Source of the DNA: JANQGH01 sp039177555
GTDB taxonomy: Bacteria > Pseudomonadota > Alphaproteobacteria > DSM-16000 > Inquilinaceae
Direction: 5' to 3'
DNA: 64,000 nt
Assembly (NCBI GenBank): GCA_039177555.1
Contig: JBCDFV010000015.1
Location: 1-64,000, forward strand
In this document: piece by piece, positions 27,509 to 38,708 of the stretch
Numbering within the stretch: the first letter of the stretch is position 1
Layout of the letters: each line of letters opens with the position of its first letter
Translations under genes and position numbers: made by a program
The notes under the pieces: generated by a model
Databases searched by the model: none
What the model saw: only the letters and a program-made list of their open reading frames with translations
Told to the model about the DNA's origin: nothing

Positions 27509-28267
27509 TTAGCAGTCGGCGGGCGCCACGAACTCGATCGCCAATATGCTGATCGACAGGCGAAGGTCGCCGGCCTGAAACTCCATCGATCGCGCGATGC
27601 CGTTTTCCAACAGGTCGACATGGACCTGGTAACGCATATCGCCGTCGCCGCCATCGTTGAAATAGGCAAGCGTGACCGGCCAGCCGCGATGGCCCAGAAG
27701 GCCGGCAGTCGTGCCCGCCGGCGGGGCATCGAACGGATCGCCGATCACGGCGGTCACTTGCACAACCTGATGGCCGTCGACGCCGCTGAACACCGGAACC
27801 GAGAAGTATCGATCGCCGGATTCCGCGTGGTCGATCAAGGCCGAGGTGAACTGCGTCGGGAACAGGGTCTCAGGCTCCATCCGCAACACTGTGCTCTCGG
27901 ACCCGGTGAAGACCGCGCGTCCGCTATAGGCATTCATGACGGCGGTGCCCTGAACATTATCTGGGGACCCGTCGCGTTGCGTCGTCATGTCGAACTGGTA
28001 TTCGGTCGCGTCCATCGATTCGCGTGTCGAGGTCTGCCAAGACATGACCTGGTTGTCGGGGAGTTCGAACTCCGCATCCTGGCTGTACACCCAGTCGCGG
28101 CATTCGCGACCGAGCCGCTGCCTGATCTCGCCGGCCTCTCTGCCGCTATCGCCAGCGACGACCCGATAGGTCGCGTCATAGAGCGCGATTTCGGCAGCTT
28201 GTAGTGGCATCAGCGACGCCGACGTCGCAGCCGTAAGAACTATCGTGTACAGACCAGACCGGACCAT
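27509..28267 (-). CDS. EipB-like (DUF1849) periplasmic envelope protein, copy 2
   Basis: A 252-residue secreted protein with a signal peptide (VRSGLYTIVLTAATSASLM, then LQAAE). It is a diverged paralogue of the downstream gene: YDATYRV opening, ECRDWVYS with C56, LFPTQFTSALIDHAESGDRYF and a final Cys (C252). The LFPT...L-H/A-GxR/YF block is shared by the two proteins. ATG at 28267 is preferred over 28273 because AAGGA then lies 7 nt upstream rather than touching the start. Tandem EipB-like genes suggest duplication or paired function in the envelope. Confidence 0.75.
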   Translation of the reverse strand: MVRSGLYTIVLTAATSASLMPLQAAEIALYDATYRVVAGDSGREAGEIRQRLGRECRDWVYSQDAEFELPDNQVMSWQTSTRESMDATEYQFDMTTQRDGSPDNVQGTAVMNAYSGRAVFTGSESTVLRMEPETLFPTQFTSALIDHAESGDRYFSVPVFSGVDGHQVVQVTAVIGDPFDAPPAGTTAGLLGHRGWPVTLAYFNDGGDGDMRYQVHVDLLENGIARSMEFQAGDLRLSISILAIEFVAPADC

Positions 28268-28578
28268 GCGCATGTCCTTTCAATCGATGGTCATGCCCGT
28301 CCCCGACTATGGAAAATATCGGGCCTTATTGTCTTGGCGCCAATAGTCTTGTGGTCTAGCGGCTGAAATTCTGTTGCAAAACGCACAGTCTCGCCTTCGC
28401 CGGGTCAAACTACTCGCGGTGATAGATGATCGTGCTGCCAAACCGGCATCTTCGATGGTGTCGGCGCGGGACATCGGTTCTAGGCGCTCAAATCACCACG
28501 CCGACCAAGTCGGCCGCGCATTTTACACTCCCGTATCGTATGATATCCCGGCGATGACGCGGAGACTGGGGAAGCAAG
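28268..28578. promoter_or_regulatory. Divergent intergenic region of EipB-like copy 2 and persulfide dioxygenase
   Basis: A 311-bp gap between divergent genes. A perfect 6-bp dyad GCCGAC-CAA-GTCGGC sits at 28500-28514, and a TATGAT box at 28539-28544 lies about 35 bp before the dioxygenase start, so this dyad may be an operator just upstream of its promoter. No well-spaced -35 is evident. No reading frame or RNA gene is supported in the rest. Confidence 0.4.
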
Positions 28579-29457
28579 ATGATTGAGACAGATGCGCCGA
28601 CCCTGGCGGTGCGATCCTTCTTTGACGGCGCCACAAACACCGTCAGCCATGTTGCCTACGATGAAACGACCCGACGGGCGGCGATCATCGATCCCGTGCT
28701 CGACTACGATCCGGCATCTGGGCGCATCGCCACAGGGTCCGCCGACACCCTGGTCGATGCAGTCGAAAGCGGCAATCTGGCCGTCGAGTGGATCTTGGAA
28801 ACGCACGCCCATGCCGACCATCTGTCCGCCGCGCCCTACTTGAGAGAGCGGTTGGGCGGCCGGATCGGCATCGGGCGCCATATCACCGCGGTTCAGGACG
28901 CGTTTGGCCAGATCCTGGCGCTAGGGCCAGACTTCGTGCCGGACGGGCGCCAGTTCGACCATCTGTTCGACGATGGCGAGACCTTCAGGCTGGGCGACAT
29001 TGACGCAACCGTGATGGCCACGCCCGGCCACACGCCGGCCTGCGTGACATATGTGATCGGCGACGCCGCCTTTGTCGGCGACACGCTGTTTCAGCCCGAT
29101 TTCGGCACCGCCCGCTGCGACTTTCCCGGTGGCGACCCGCGCGATCTCTATCGCTCGATCCACCGAATTCTCTCTCTGCCGCCGGAAACGCGCCTGTTCA
29201 CCTGCCACGACTACATGCCCGGCGGGCGCGAGCCGGCCTGGGAAAGCACGGTGGCTGAACAATCCGCCAAGAACATCCATGTCGGCAACGGCGCGAGCGA
29301 AGAGGACTTCGTCGCCATGCGCACGCAGCGTGACGCGGTGTTGTCGATGCCGCGCCTGATATTGCCGTCGATCCAGGTGAACATTCGCGCTGGCGATTTG
29401 CCTGAGCCGGAGGATAATGGAGTCCGCTATCTTAAAATCCCGCTGAACGCGCTCTAG
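28579..29457 (+). CDS. MBL-fold persulfide dioxygenase-like hydrolase
   Basis: A 292-residue metallo-beta-lactamase-fold enzyme of the ETHE1/persulfide dioxygenase or Blh group, which oxidises glutathione persulfide to sulfite in sulfide detoxification. Iron/zinc ligands are visible in THAHADHLSA (near residue 75-82), TPGHTPACVTY and VGDTLFQPDFGTARCDFPGG. TCHDYMPGG near the C-terminus is also typical. The next gene encodes the phosphatase-like/sulfurtransferase-like domain commonly found beside or fused to it, which supports a sulfide role. A TATGAT box and a dyad precede it. Confidence 0.88.
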   Translation: MIETDAPTLAVRSFFDGATNTVSHVAYDETTRRAAIIDPVLDYDPASGRIATGSADTLVDAVESGNLAVEWILETHAHADHLSAAPYLRERLGGRIGIGRHITAVQDAFGQILALGPDFVPDGRQFDHLFDDGETFRLGDIDATVMATPGHTPACVTYVIGDAAFVGDTLFQPDFGTARCDFPGGDPRDLYRSIHRILSLPPETRLFTCHDYMPGGREPAWESTVAEQSAKNIHVGNGASEEDFVAMRTQRDAVLSMPRLILPSIQVNIRAGDLPEPEDNGVRYLKIPLNAL

Positions 29458-29476
29458 CGCTTGAGGAACCGGACCT

Positions 29477-29893
29477 ATGCAGCTGCTTTGGCTCGACGAC
29501 GAAACGGCGATCTGCGGTGCCATCGGTCCCGACGCGATACCGGGCGCGGCCGAGGCCGGCGTGCGCGCGATCATCAACAACCGGCCTGATGGTGAAGAAC
29601 AGCATCAGGCAAGGTCCGACAGCATCGCGGCCGCGGCCAAGCAGCAGGGTCTCGATTACCGATTCGTGCCCATCAGCATGCGGGAACTGTCGCCGCAGGA
29701 CGTCGAGGACATGCGCACGGCGCTGAACGAGACGCCGGCACCTCGGGTGGCCTTTTGCCGCAGCGGGTCTCGTTCTTACATACTCTGGGCGCTGGCCAAT
29801 GCCGGCACGGAGGCCGAGTTGGAAGAGATGATCGAGCAGGCGGCCGGCCGCGGCTTTGACATCAGCGTCGCGCGGCTGTTGGCACAGCGCTAA
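29477..29893 (+). CDS. TIGR01244-type sulfur transferase / DUF442 phosphatase-like protein
   Basis: A 138-residue protein with a dual-specificity-phosphatase-like fold (DUF442/TIGR01244). The active-site loop is AFCRSGSRS, with C94 and R99. In other bacteria this domain forms the N-terminal part of Blh or stands next to the persulfide dioxygenase; rhodanese-like sulfur transfer is proposed. It begins 19 bp after the dioxygenase gene and is surely co-transcribed with it. Length and motif match the family; the real substrate is unproven. Confidence 0.85.
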   Translation: MQLLWLDDETAICGAIGPDAIPGAAEAGVRAIINNRPDGEEQHQARSDSIAAAAKQQGLDYRFVPISMRELSPQDVEDMRTALNETPAPRVAFCRSGSRSYILWALANAGTEAELEEMIEQAAGRGFDISVARLLAQR

Positions 29894-29918
29894 CGGACGG
29901 TCCCGCGGTTCGATACCA

Positions 29919-30539
29919 TTGGCTGGTCCCGATTTGCCGTTTCCGGCAGATGCACATGTCTGGCAACGACTGCTGTCCGGGCGGCGGATCGACCTGCTGA
30001 ACCCCTCGCCGATCGATTTTGAGCTGGACGACATCGCCTTTGCCCTGTCGCGGGTCGCGCGCTGGGGCGGGCAGACCAGCGGCGAGCATCTCTATTCGGT
30101 CGCCCAGCACTCGCTGATGGTGACCGACATCGGCTGCAAGCTGTCCAAGAACGGCTTATCCGCTCGGTTGCAACTGGCCCATCTGGTCCACGACGCCGAG
30201 GAAGGGTTCGTTTCCTTCGATCCGATCAGCCCGCTGAAGCCGCATCTTGGGCCGGCCTATCAAGAGATCGCGGCGCGAACCCGGCGGGCGGTACATCTGC
30301 GCGTCGGCCTGCCGGCGGAGCTGCCGGCAAGTTGGAAGCGCCTGATCAAGCGGGCGGACCGCATCGCGGCCGCGACCGAGGCCGTCAGCGTTGCCGGCTA
30401 CCAGTATTACGAGATCCGGCGGGTTCTGAAGATCCGCGCCGATCCGCTGCCGCGTCAGGTCGCGGCCTGGCCAAGCGCGGAGGCGTACGAGAAGTACAAG
30501 ACCCGTCTGCACCGGCTTTGTGCTGAAGCCCAGAACTAA
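29919..30539 (+). CDS. HD-domain phosphohydrolase (YfbR-like)
   Basis: About 206 residues of an HD-superfamily hydrolase. RMLSGRR-like opening (WQRLLSGRRIDLLNPSP), ARWGGQTSGEHLYSVAQHS (metal His), LVHDAEEGFVSFD (the HD pair) and KRADRIAAATEAV (late Asp) are in order. Relatives act on 5'-nucleotides or similar phosphates. The frame opens at ATG 29856, inside the previous gene; TTG at 29919 gives the family-like length before WQRLL, but no ribosome-binding site decides the matter. It follows the sulfide pair closely and may share its transcript. Confidence 0.8.
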   Translation: MAGPDLPFPADAHVWQRLLSGRRIDLLNPSPIDFELDDIAFALSRVARWGGQTSGEHLYSVAQHSLMVTDIGCKLSKNGLSARLQLAHLVHDAEEGFVSFDPISPLKPHLGPAYQEIAARTRRAVHLRVGLPAELPASWKRLIKRADRIAAATEAVSVAGYQYYEIRRVLKIRADPLPRQVAAWPSAEAYEKYKTRLHRLCAEAQN

Positions 30540-30677
30540 AACCCGGCGATTTCATCCCCTTGATGAACTTTTTATTGCGCTGCACGGAAGAGCGGGGCAA
30601 ACCTAGCTTGTGCTATGTCTCTGATTCTTCATTGGATTTGGAGACCGGCTTGAGTGGCGGAGGGGGAACGGCGACCA

Positions 30678-31178
30678 ATGACGCGCCGTGTCACGTTGGC
30701 AATACTGGTGACCGCCTGGTTTTGCGTCGGCAGCGCCCGGGCGCAGGACGGTGTCGAGTTCGTCGGCACGTTCGGATCCTGGGACGTACGCACGGCGCAA
30801 ACGCCCGATGGCCAGATCTGCGCGGCGCGGGCGCTGCATCCCGAAATCAGGTTCGGCGACATCTTCTGGGCCTACAACACAGCACTGGCGGACAGCCAGC
30901 CCTTCGGCTATCTGGCGATCGACCCGCGCCTCTTGCTGTCCAGCGGCGACGCGCGCGCGACCATCGACGGGGAAGCCAGCTTTGCCCTGTCCCGGGCCGC
31001 GGATGGCTATGCCTATTCCCAACCCGACGATGACGAGCGCCTGTTCACGCTGATGCGCGAGGGTCTGGTCATGGTCGTGCGGCTTGGCGGCAACGGCGCG
31101 GAAGACGAGATCGACGTCTCCCTTCTCGGCTTCACCTTGGCCACGAACGCGGCCTTGGCTGCCTGCGGCACCCGTTAG
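30678..31178 (+). CDS. Secreted IalB-like (invasion-associated locus B) protein
   Basis: A 166-residue exported protein. Residues 1-22 form a signal peptide ending SARAQD. The mature N-terminus FVGTFGSWDVRTAQT followed by QICAARA resembles the FGDWxxxC start of IalB-family periplasmic proteins, and two cysteines (in QICAAR and the last residues ACGTR) could form the usual disulfide. The remaining beta-rich sequence is weakly conserved, so the family call is tentative. The ATG at 30678 follows a purine-rich GGAGGGGGAA tract. Confidence 0.65.
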   Translation: MTRRVTLAILVTAWFCVGSARAQDGVEFVGTFGSWDVRTAQTPDGQICAARALHPEIRFGDIFWAYNTALADSQPFGYLAIDPRLLLSSGDARATIDGEASFALSRAADGYAYSQPDDDERLFTLMREGLVMVVRLGGNGAEDEIDVSLLGFTLATNAALAACGTR

Positions 31179-31250
31179 CAGACGGACGTCCTTGCCCGGC
31201 GGGCCGTTCATGCCCATTGTTGATCCCAACCGTTGGGCGACCCGACAACG

Positions 31251-31891
31251 ATGCGTATCGATATCTTTTTTGACCTGATCTGCCCGTGGTGCTTCATCGG
31301 CAAGCACCGGCTGGAGGCGGCGCTGGCCCTGCGCCCGGAACGGCCGGCGGAGCTTAGCTGGCAGCCATTTCAGCTGAACCCGGACATGCCGGTAAACGGC
31401 ATGCCGCGCAAGGCCTATCTGGACGCCAAGTTCGGCGGGCCGGAACATGCCGGGCAGGTTTATTCCATGATCCGCGAAACCGCCGCCAAGGACGGCATCG
31501 AACTCGACATCGACAGGATCGCCCGCACGCCCAACACGTTGGACGGCCATCGCCTGGTGCGGCTGTTCCAGCGCACCGGCGCCGACACGCCGGCACTGGT
31601 GGAGAGGATCTTCAGCGCCTACTTTCAGGAAGGCGCGGATATCGGGCGCCACGACGTGCTGGCCGATCGGGCGTCGGCGTGCGGCGAGACGCGCAAGCTG
31701 ATCGTGCAGTATCTGGAAAGCGATGAGGATCGAAACGCCGTGCTCGCGGTCGACCACGCCGCCCGCCAGATGGGCATTCAGGGCGTGCCCTGTTTCGTGG
31801 TCGACCGGCGCTTCGCCGTTTCCGGCGCCCAGGAACCAAGCGCCTTCCTGCCTGTTTTCGACCTGGCGATGGACCCGGACAAGGCGCCCGC

Positions 31892-31895
<4 letters not shown>
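31251..31895 (+). CDS. DsbA-family (FrnE-like) oxidoreductase
   Basis: A 214-residue cytoplasmic thioredoxin-fold protein of the FrnE/2-hydroxychromene-isomerase-like DsbA group. The active site CPWC (C11, C14) sits after the first strand FFDLI, an alpha-helical insert spans about residues 60-150, and the cis-Pro region reads QGVPCFVVDRRFAVSGAQ. No signal peptide. It converges on mfd; the stop codons overlap in TTAA (31892-31895). Substrate unknown. Confidence 0.9.
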
Positions 31896-35377
<3,482 letters not shown>

Positions 35378-35381
35378 GGTT

Positions 35382-35699
35382 TCAGCGCTTGTTCGGTTCA
35401 CGCTTATGGGCGACGAGCAAGTCGGCGACCGGCGATTTCAGCCGGTCCGGCACCGGCTCGCGGCCCGTGATCCAGTTGTAGAGGTCGGGGTCGCTTTCCT
35501 CGATCAGGCGCCGGTAGCTATGCAGTTCGTCCCAGCCGAAGCTCGCCAAGTGGCGGTCAGCGAACCCGCCGAGCAGCAGGTCGGCCTCGCGCGTGCCGCG
35601 ATGCCAGCTTCGAAAGGTGAGCTGGCGCCGGAACGCGTCGATATCGTCCGGCGTATCGGCGGCGAACACGCCTTTCTGTTTTTGGCCTTTGACGGACAT
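35382..35699 (-). CDS. sdhE: Succinate dehydrogenase assembly factor (SdhE/YgfY)
   Basis: A 105-residue flavinylation factor for SdhA/FrdA. The conserved RG motif lies in WHRGTREADLLLGGF, and the rest (ELHSYRRLIEESDPDLYNWITG) matches the small all-helical fold. The N-terminal tail of about 25 residues is longer than in E. coli, as usual in alphaproteobacteria. The ATG at 35699 gives this length; the open frame upstream is antisense to recG. It forms a unit with mfd and is divergent from recG, an arrangement typical of alphaproteobacteria. Confidence 0.93.
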   Translation of the reverse strand: MSVKGQKQKGVFAADTPDDIDAFRRQLTFRSWHRGTREADLLLGGFADRHLASFGWDELHSYRRLIEESDPDLYNWITGREPVPDRLKSPVADLLVAHKREPNKR

Positions 35700-35760
35700 T
35701 CCTCTACCCTGGCGGTTCACCGATCCCAGCTTCGGCCCGAGACGATATAGAGCCGCCACG

Positions 35761-37839
35761 GTGCGACCGCAAATCCTGTTCCCGCTTTTTGCCGAGATCC
35801 AGACCCTGCCCGGCGTCGGCAGCAAGATCGCCGCGCTGTTGACCCGGCTGGCCGGCCCGCACTTGGTCGACCTGCTGTGGCATTTGCCCAGCGGCGTGAT
35901 CGACCGCAACCCGGTGCCGTCGATCGCCGGCTTGGAAGACGGCAGGACGGCGACGCTGGAGGTGACGGTCGAGGCCCACCAGCCCTCGGGCGGGCGCGGG
36001 CCTTACCGCGTCATTACCACGGACCCGTCGGGCACGCTGGAACTCGTCTTCTTTCACGCGAGGGGCGATTACCTCGTACGCGAGCTGCCGATTGGCACCA
36101 AGCGCATCGTCAGCGGCCGGATCGAATGGTATCGCGGCATGGCCCAGATGGCCCATCCGGACTATATCGTGCCGCCCGAGGCGCGGGACCAGATCCCGAA
36201 GATTGAGCCGGTTTATCCGCTGACGACGGGGTTGACGCCAAACCCCCTGGCCAAGGCGATCGCCGCCGCGCTGAAAGAGGCACCGGAACTGGCCGAATGG
36301 CAGGACCCGGCCTGGCGGGAACGCAATGGCTGGTCGGACTGGCGGGACGCGCTTTTGGCCGCGCACGCGCCGCAATCCGCCGCCGACTTGCTTCCCATGG
36401 CCCCTGCCCGCGCGCGGCTGGCCTATGACGAGCTGTTGGCGAATCAGCTGGCGCTGGCCCTGATTCGGCGAGCCCAACGGCGCCTGAAGGGCCGGTCCAC
36501 CACGGGCGATGGGCGTTTGCGCGCCAAGGCCGCGGCCGCCCTTGGCTTTGAGCTGACGGCCTCGCAGCGCACGGCTCTCGCCGAGATCGACGCCGACATG
36601 GAGGGCACCGACCGCATGCTGCGCCTGCTGCAAGGCGATGTCGGCAGCGGCAAGACGGTGGTCGCGTTGATGGCGATGCTGACCGCGGTCGAGACCGGAC
36701 GCCAGGCGGCGATGCTGGCACCGACCGAGATCCTGGCCCGTCAGCATCATCAGACACTGGCACCGCTGGCCAAAGCGGCGGGCCTTGAGATCGCGCTGTT
36801 GACCGGTCGCGATCGGGGCAAGGCGCGCGAGCCCGTGCTGGCCGCCCTGCGTGACGGCAGCCTGCCGCTGATCGTCGGCACCCATGCATTGGTGCAAGAG
36901 AGCGTCGCGTTCCACGACCTGGCGCTGGCCGTGGTCGACGAACAGCACCGGTTCGGCGTTCACCAACGGCTGCAGTTGACCACCAAGGGCGCCGGTGTCG
37001 ACCTGCTGGTGATGACCGCCACGCCGATCCCACGCACCTTGGCGCTGACGGCCTATGGCGATATGGAGGTCTCGCGCCTGACCGAAAAACCGCCGGGGCG
37101 CCAGCCAATCGATACACGCGTCTTGCCCGTCGACAGACTGCCGGACCTGATCGAGGCCTTGCATCGCAAGCTGGCCGAGGGTGCCCGCGCCTACTGGGTC
37201 TGCCCGCTGGTAGAAGAATCGGAAAAATCGGACATGGCCGCCGCAACCGAGCGGTTCGAGGATCTGAAGCGCCAGTTCGGCGACCGGGTCGGCCTGGTGC
37301 ATGGCCGGCTGAAGGGGCCGGAGAAGGACGCCGTCATGGCGCGCTTCATTGCCGGCGACATCGACATTTTGGTCGCGACCACGGTGATCGAGGTCGGCGT
37401 CGACGTGCCCGAGGCGACGATCATGGTGGTCGAACATGCCGAGCGGTTTGGCCTTGCCCAGCTTCATCAGTTACGTGGGCGCGTCGGGCGGGGTGCTGCG
37501 CAGTCGGTCTGCTTTCTGGTCTACGCGCCGCCGCTGTCGGAAACGGCCCGGAAACGCCTGGCCACCTTGCGCGAGACGGAGGACGGCTTCGTGATCGCCG
37601 AGGCGGATCTGGAGCTGCGCGGCGCCGGCGAGGTGCTGGGCACGCGACAGTCCGGCCTGCAGGTCTGGCGGCTGGCCGACCTCGCCGCCCATGGCGACCT
37701 GCTGGCCGCCGCGCGCGACGATGTCCGGCTGATCCTGAACCGGGATCCGGAGATGGAAAGCGACCGCGGCCGGGCCCTGCGCCTGCTGCTCTACCTGTTC
37801 GAACAGGACGCGGCCGTTCGCTATCTCCGGTCCGGCTAG
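35761..37839 (+). CDS. recG: ATP-dependent DNA helicase RecG
   Basis: A 692-residue RecG that remodels stalled forks and R-loops. An N-terminal HhH-like start (LPGVGSKIAALL), the wedge/OB domain (residues about 60-150), then the helicase motor with LLQGDVGSGKTVVALMA (Walker A), VVDEQHRFGV (DEQH box), TATPIPRTLAL and QLRGRVGRGAAQSVC. The GTG at 35761 gives a normal length; the frame stays open upstream, antisense to sdhE. It converges on the DUF2239 gene with stop codons overlapping in CTAG (37836-37839). Confidence 0.96.
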   Translation: MRPQILFPLFAEIQTLPGVGSKIAALLTRLAGPHLVDLLWHLPSGVIDRNPVPSIAGLEDGRTATLEVTVEAHQPSGGRGPYRVITTDPSGTLELVFFHARGDYLVRELPIGTKRIVSGRIEWYRGMAQMAHPDYIVPPEARDQIPKIEPVYPLTTGLTPNPLAKAIAAALKEAPELAEWQDPAWRERNGWSDWRDALLAAHAPQSAADLLPMAPARARLAYDELLANQLALALIRRAQRRLKGRSTTGDGRLRAKAAAALGFELTASQRTALAEIDADMEGTDRMLRLLQGDVGSGKTVVALMAMLTAVETGRQAAMLAPTEILARQHHQTLAPLAKAAGLEIALLTGRDRGKAREPVLAALRDGSLPLIVGTHALVQESVAFHDLALAVVDEQHRFGVHQRLQLTTKGAGVDLLVMTATPIPRTLALTAYGDMEVSRLTEKPPGRQPIDTRVLPVDRLPDLIEALHRKLAEGARAYWVCPLVEESEKSDMAAATERFEDLKRQFGDRVGLVHGRLKGPEKDAVMARFIAGDIDILVATTVIEVGVDVPEATIMVVEHAERFGLAQLHQLRGRVGRGAAQSVCFLVYAPPLSETARKRLATLRETEDGFVIAEADLELRGAGEVLGTRQSGLQVWRLADLAAHGDLLAAARDDVRLILNRDPEMESDRGRALRLLLYLFEQDAAVRYLRSG

Positions 37840-38393
37840 GCCGCCGCCTTTGTGAACACGGCATCCAAGCGCTGACCGAAGTAGGCCGGCAGGTCGCCCG
37901 GCCACGCTGCGATGATGGTGTCGACGCCTTCGCGGTTCCCGGCATAGAGCTGGCGCGCCGCCTCCTCGAAGCCCGGATGGTCGCCCGCCAGGACCGACAT
38001 TTGCCGATAAAGCGCATCGATCTTGGCGGGATCAGCCTTGCCGCCGCGCATGTCGGCCTCCACCAGCCGGCGAAGGGCGGCCGAGGCGCCGCCGCATTGC
38101 TGCGACAGCCATCGCCAGTGTCGAGGCAGCAAGGTCACCTCCCGGCCTTCGACACCAAGCTTCGGACGCCCGGGCGGCTTGGTTGCGAATTGCGCGATGG
38201 CACGCTCGACGATTTCGGCCGGCGTGCCGCGCCAATCGATGTCGACGCTGCGGCCCGTCTGTTCCTCAAGCATGACGCAGCGTTCCGGCTGCGGCACGCC
38301 CTGGTCCAAGACAGACCGTACCGCAACGTCGATCGGACCGGTGGCGACGAGCGACGGGCCGAGAAAGATGGCAAAAGTGATTTCGTTGTCCAT
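37836..38393 (-). CDS. DUF2239 family protein
   Basis: A 185-residue cytoplasmic protein of the DUF2239 family, recognised from GRPKLGVEGREVTLLPRHWRWL followed by GGASAALRRLVEA (shown here in two parts, residues about 90-128). Function unknown. No membrane segment or catalytic motif is visible. Start ATG 38393 has AAAGG a few bases upstream. Its promoter region carries two near-identical 16-bp palindromes, so it is almost certainly under a dedicated repressor, although no regulator gene is adjacent. Confidence 0.85.
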   Translation of the reverse strand: MDNEITFAIFLGPSLVATGPIDVAVRSVLDQGVPQPERCVMLEEQTGRSVDIDWRGTPAEIVERAIAQFATKPPGRPKLGVEGREVTLLPRHWRWLSQQCGGASAALRRLVEADMRGGKADPAKIDALYRQMSVLAGDHPGFEEAARQLYAGNREGVDTIIAAWPGDLPAYFGQRLDAVFTKAAA

Positions 38394-38399
38394 ATCGCC

Positions 38400-38415
38400 T
38401 TTTACCCGGGTAAAA
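38400..38415. promoter_or_regulatory. Palindromic operator 1 upstream of the DUF2239 gene
   Basis: A perfect 16-bp palindrome, TTTTACCCGGGTAAAA, ending 7 bp before the DUF2239 start. On the minus strand it contains the TAAAAG that would serve as -10 for a TTGACA box at 38427-38422 (17-nt spacer). A bound repressor would block that promoter. Confidence 0.75.
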
Positions 38416-38428
38416 ACCGCCTGTCAAA

Positions 38429-38444
38429 TTTTACCCGGGCAAAA
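38429..38444. promoter_or_regulatory. Palindromic operator 2 upstream of the DUF2239 gene
   Basis: TTTTACCCGGGCAAAA, one mismatch from the perfect palindrome, centred 29 bp from operator 1 (close to three helical turns). It sits directly upstream of the TTGACA box and itself contains TAAAAT on the minus strand. Two sites on one helix face suggest cooperative binding. Confidence 0.75.
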
Positions 38445-38708
38445 TTCAGCGGCCAGTCAGACTGGGGGCCCATTGGTTATCCGATGTCCGATCGAACGAT
38501 CGCATTCACCTAATCCGATCTATCCATCCGCTTCCGAGGGCCTTAGCATTCAGGGCCAAAGAGTGGAGACAGACCGTCGACTTGGGGGGACACGGGTGCA
38601 CACCGTGCTTGTGAGGGACGATCTACCTAGCTCCGAATTGTGGGGCGTCACCAGCGGCCGATTGGCAGCGCGGCTGGTGCGGCGTCCAACAGAAACCGTC
38701 GACCGCTC

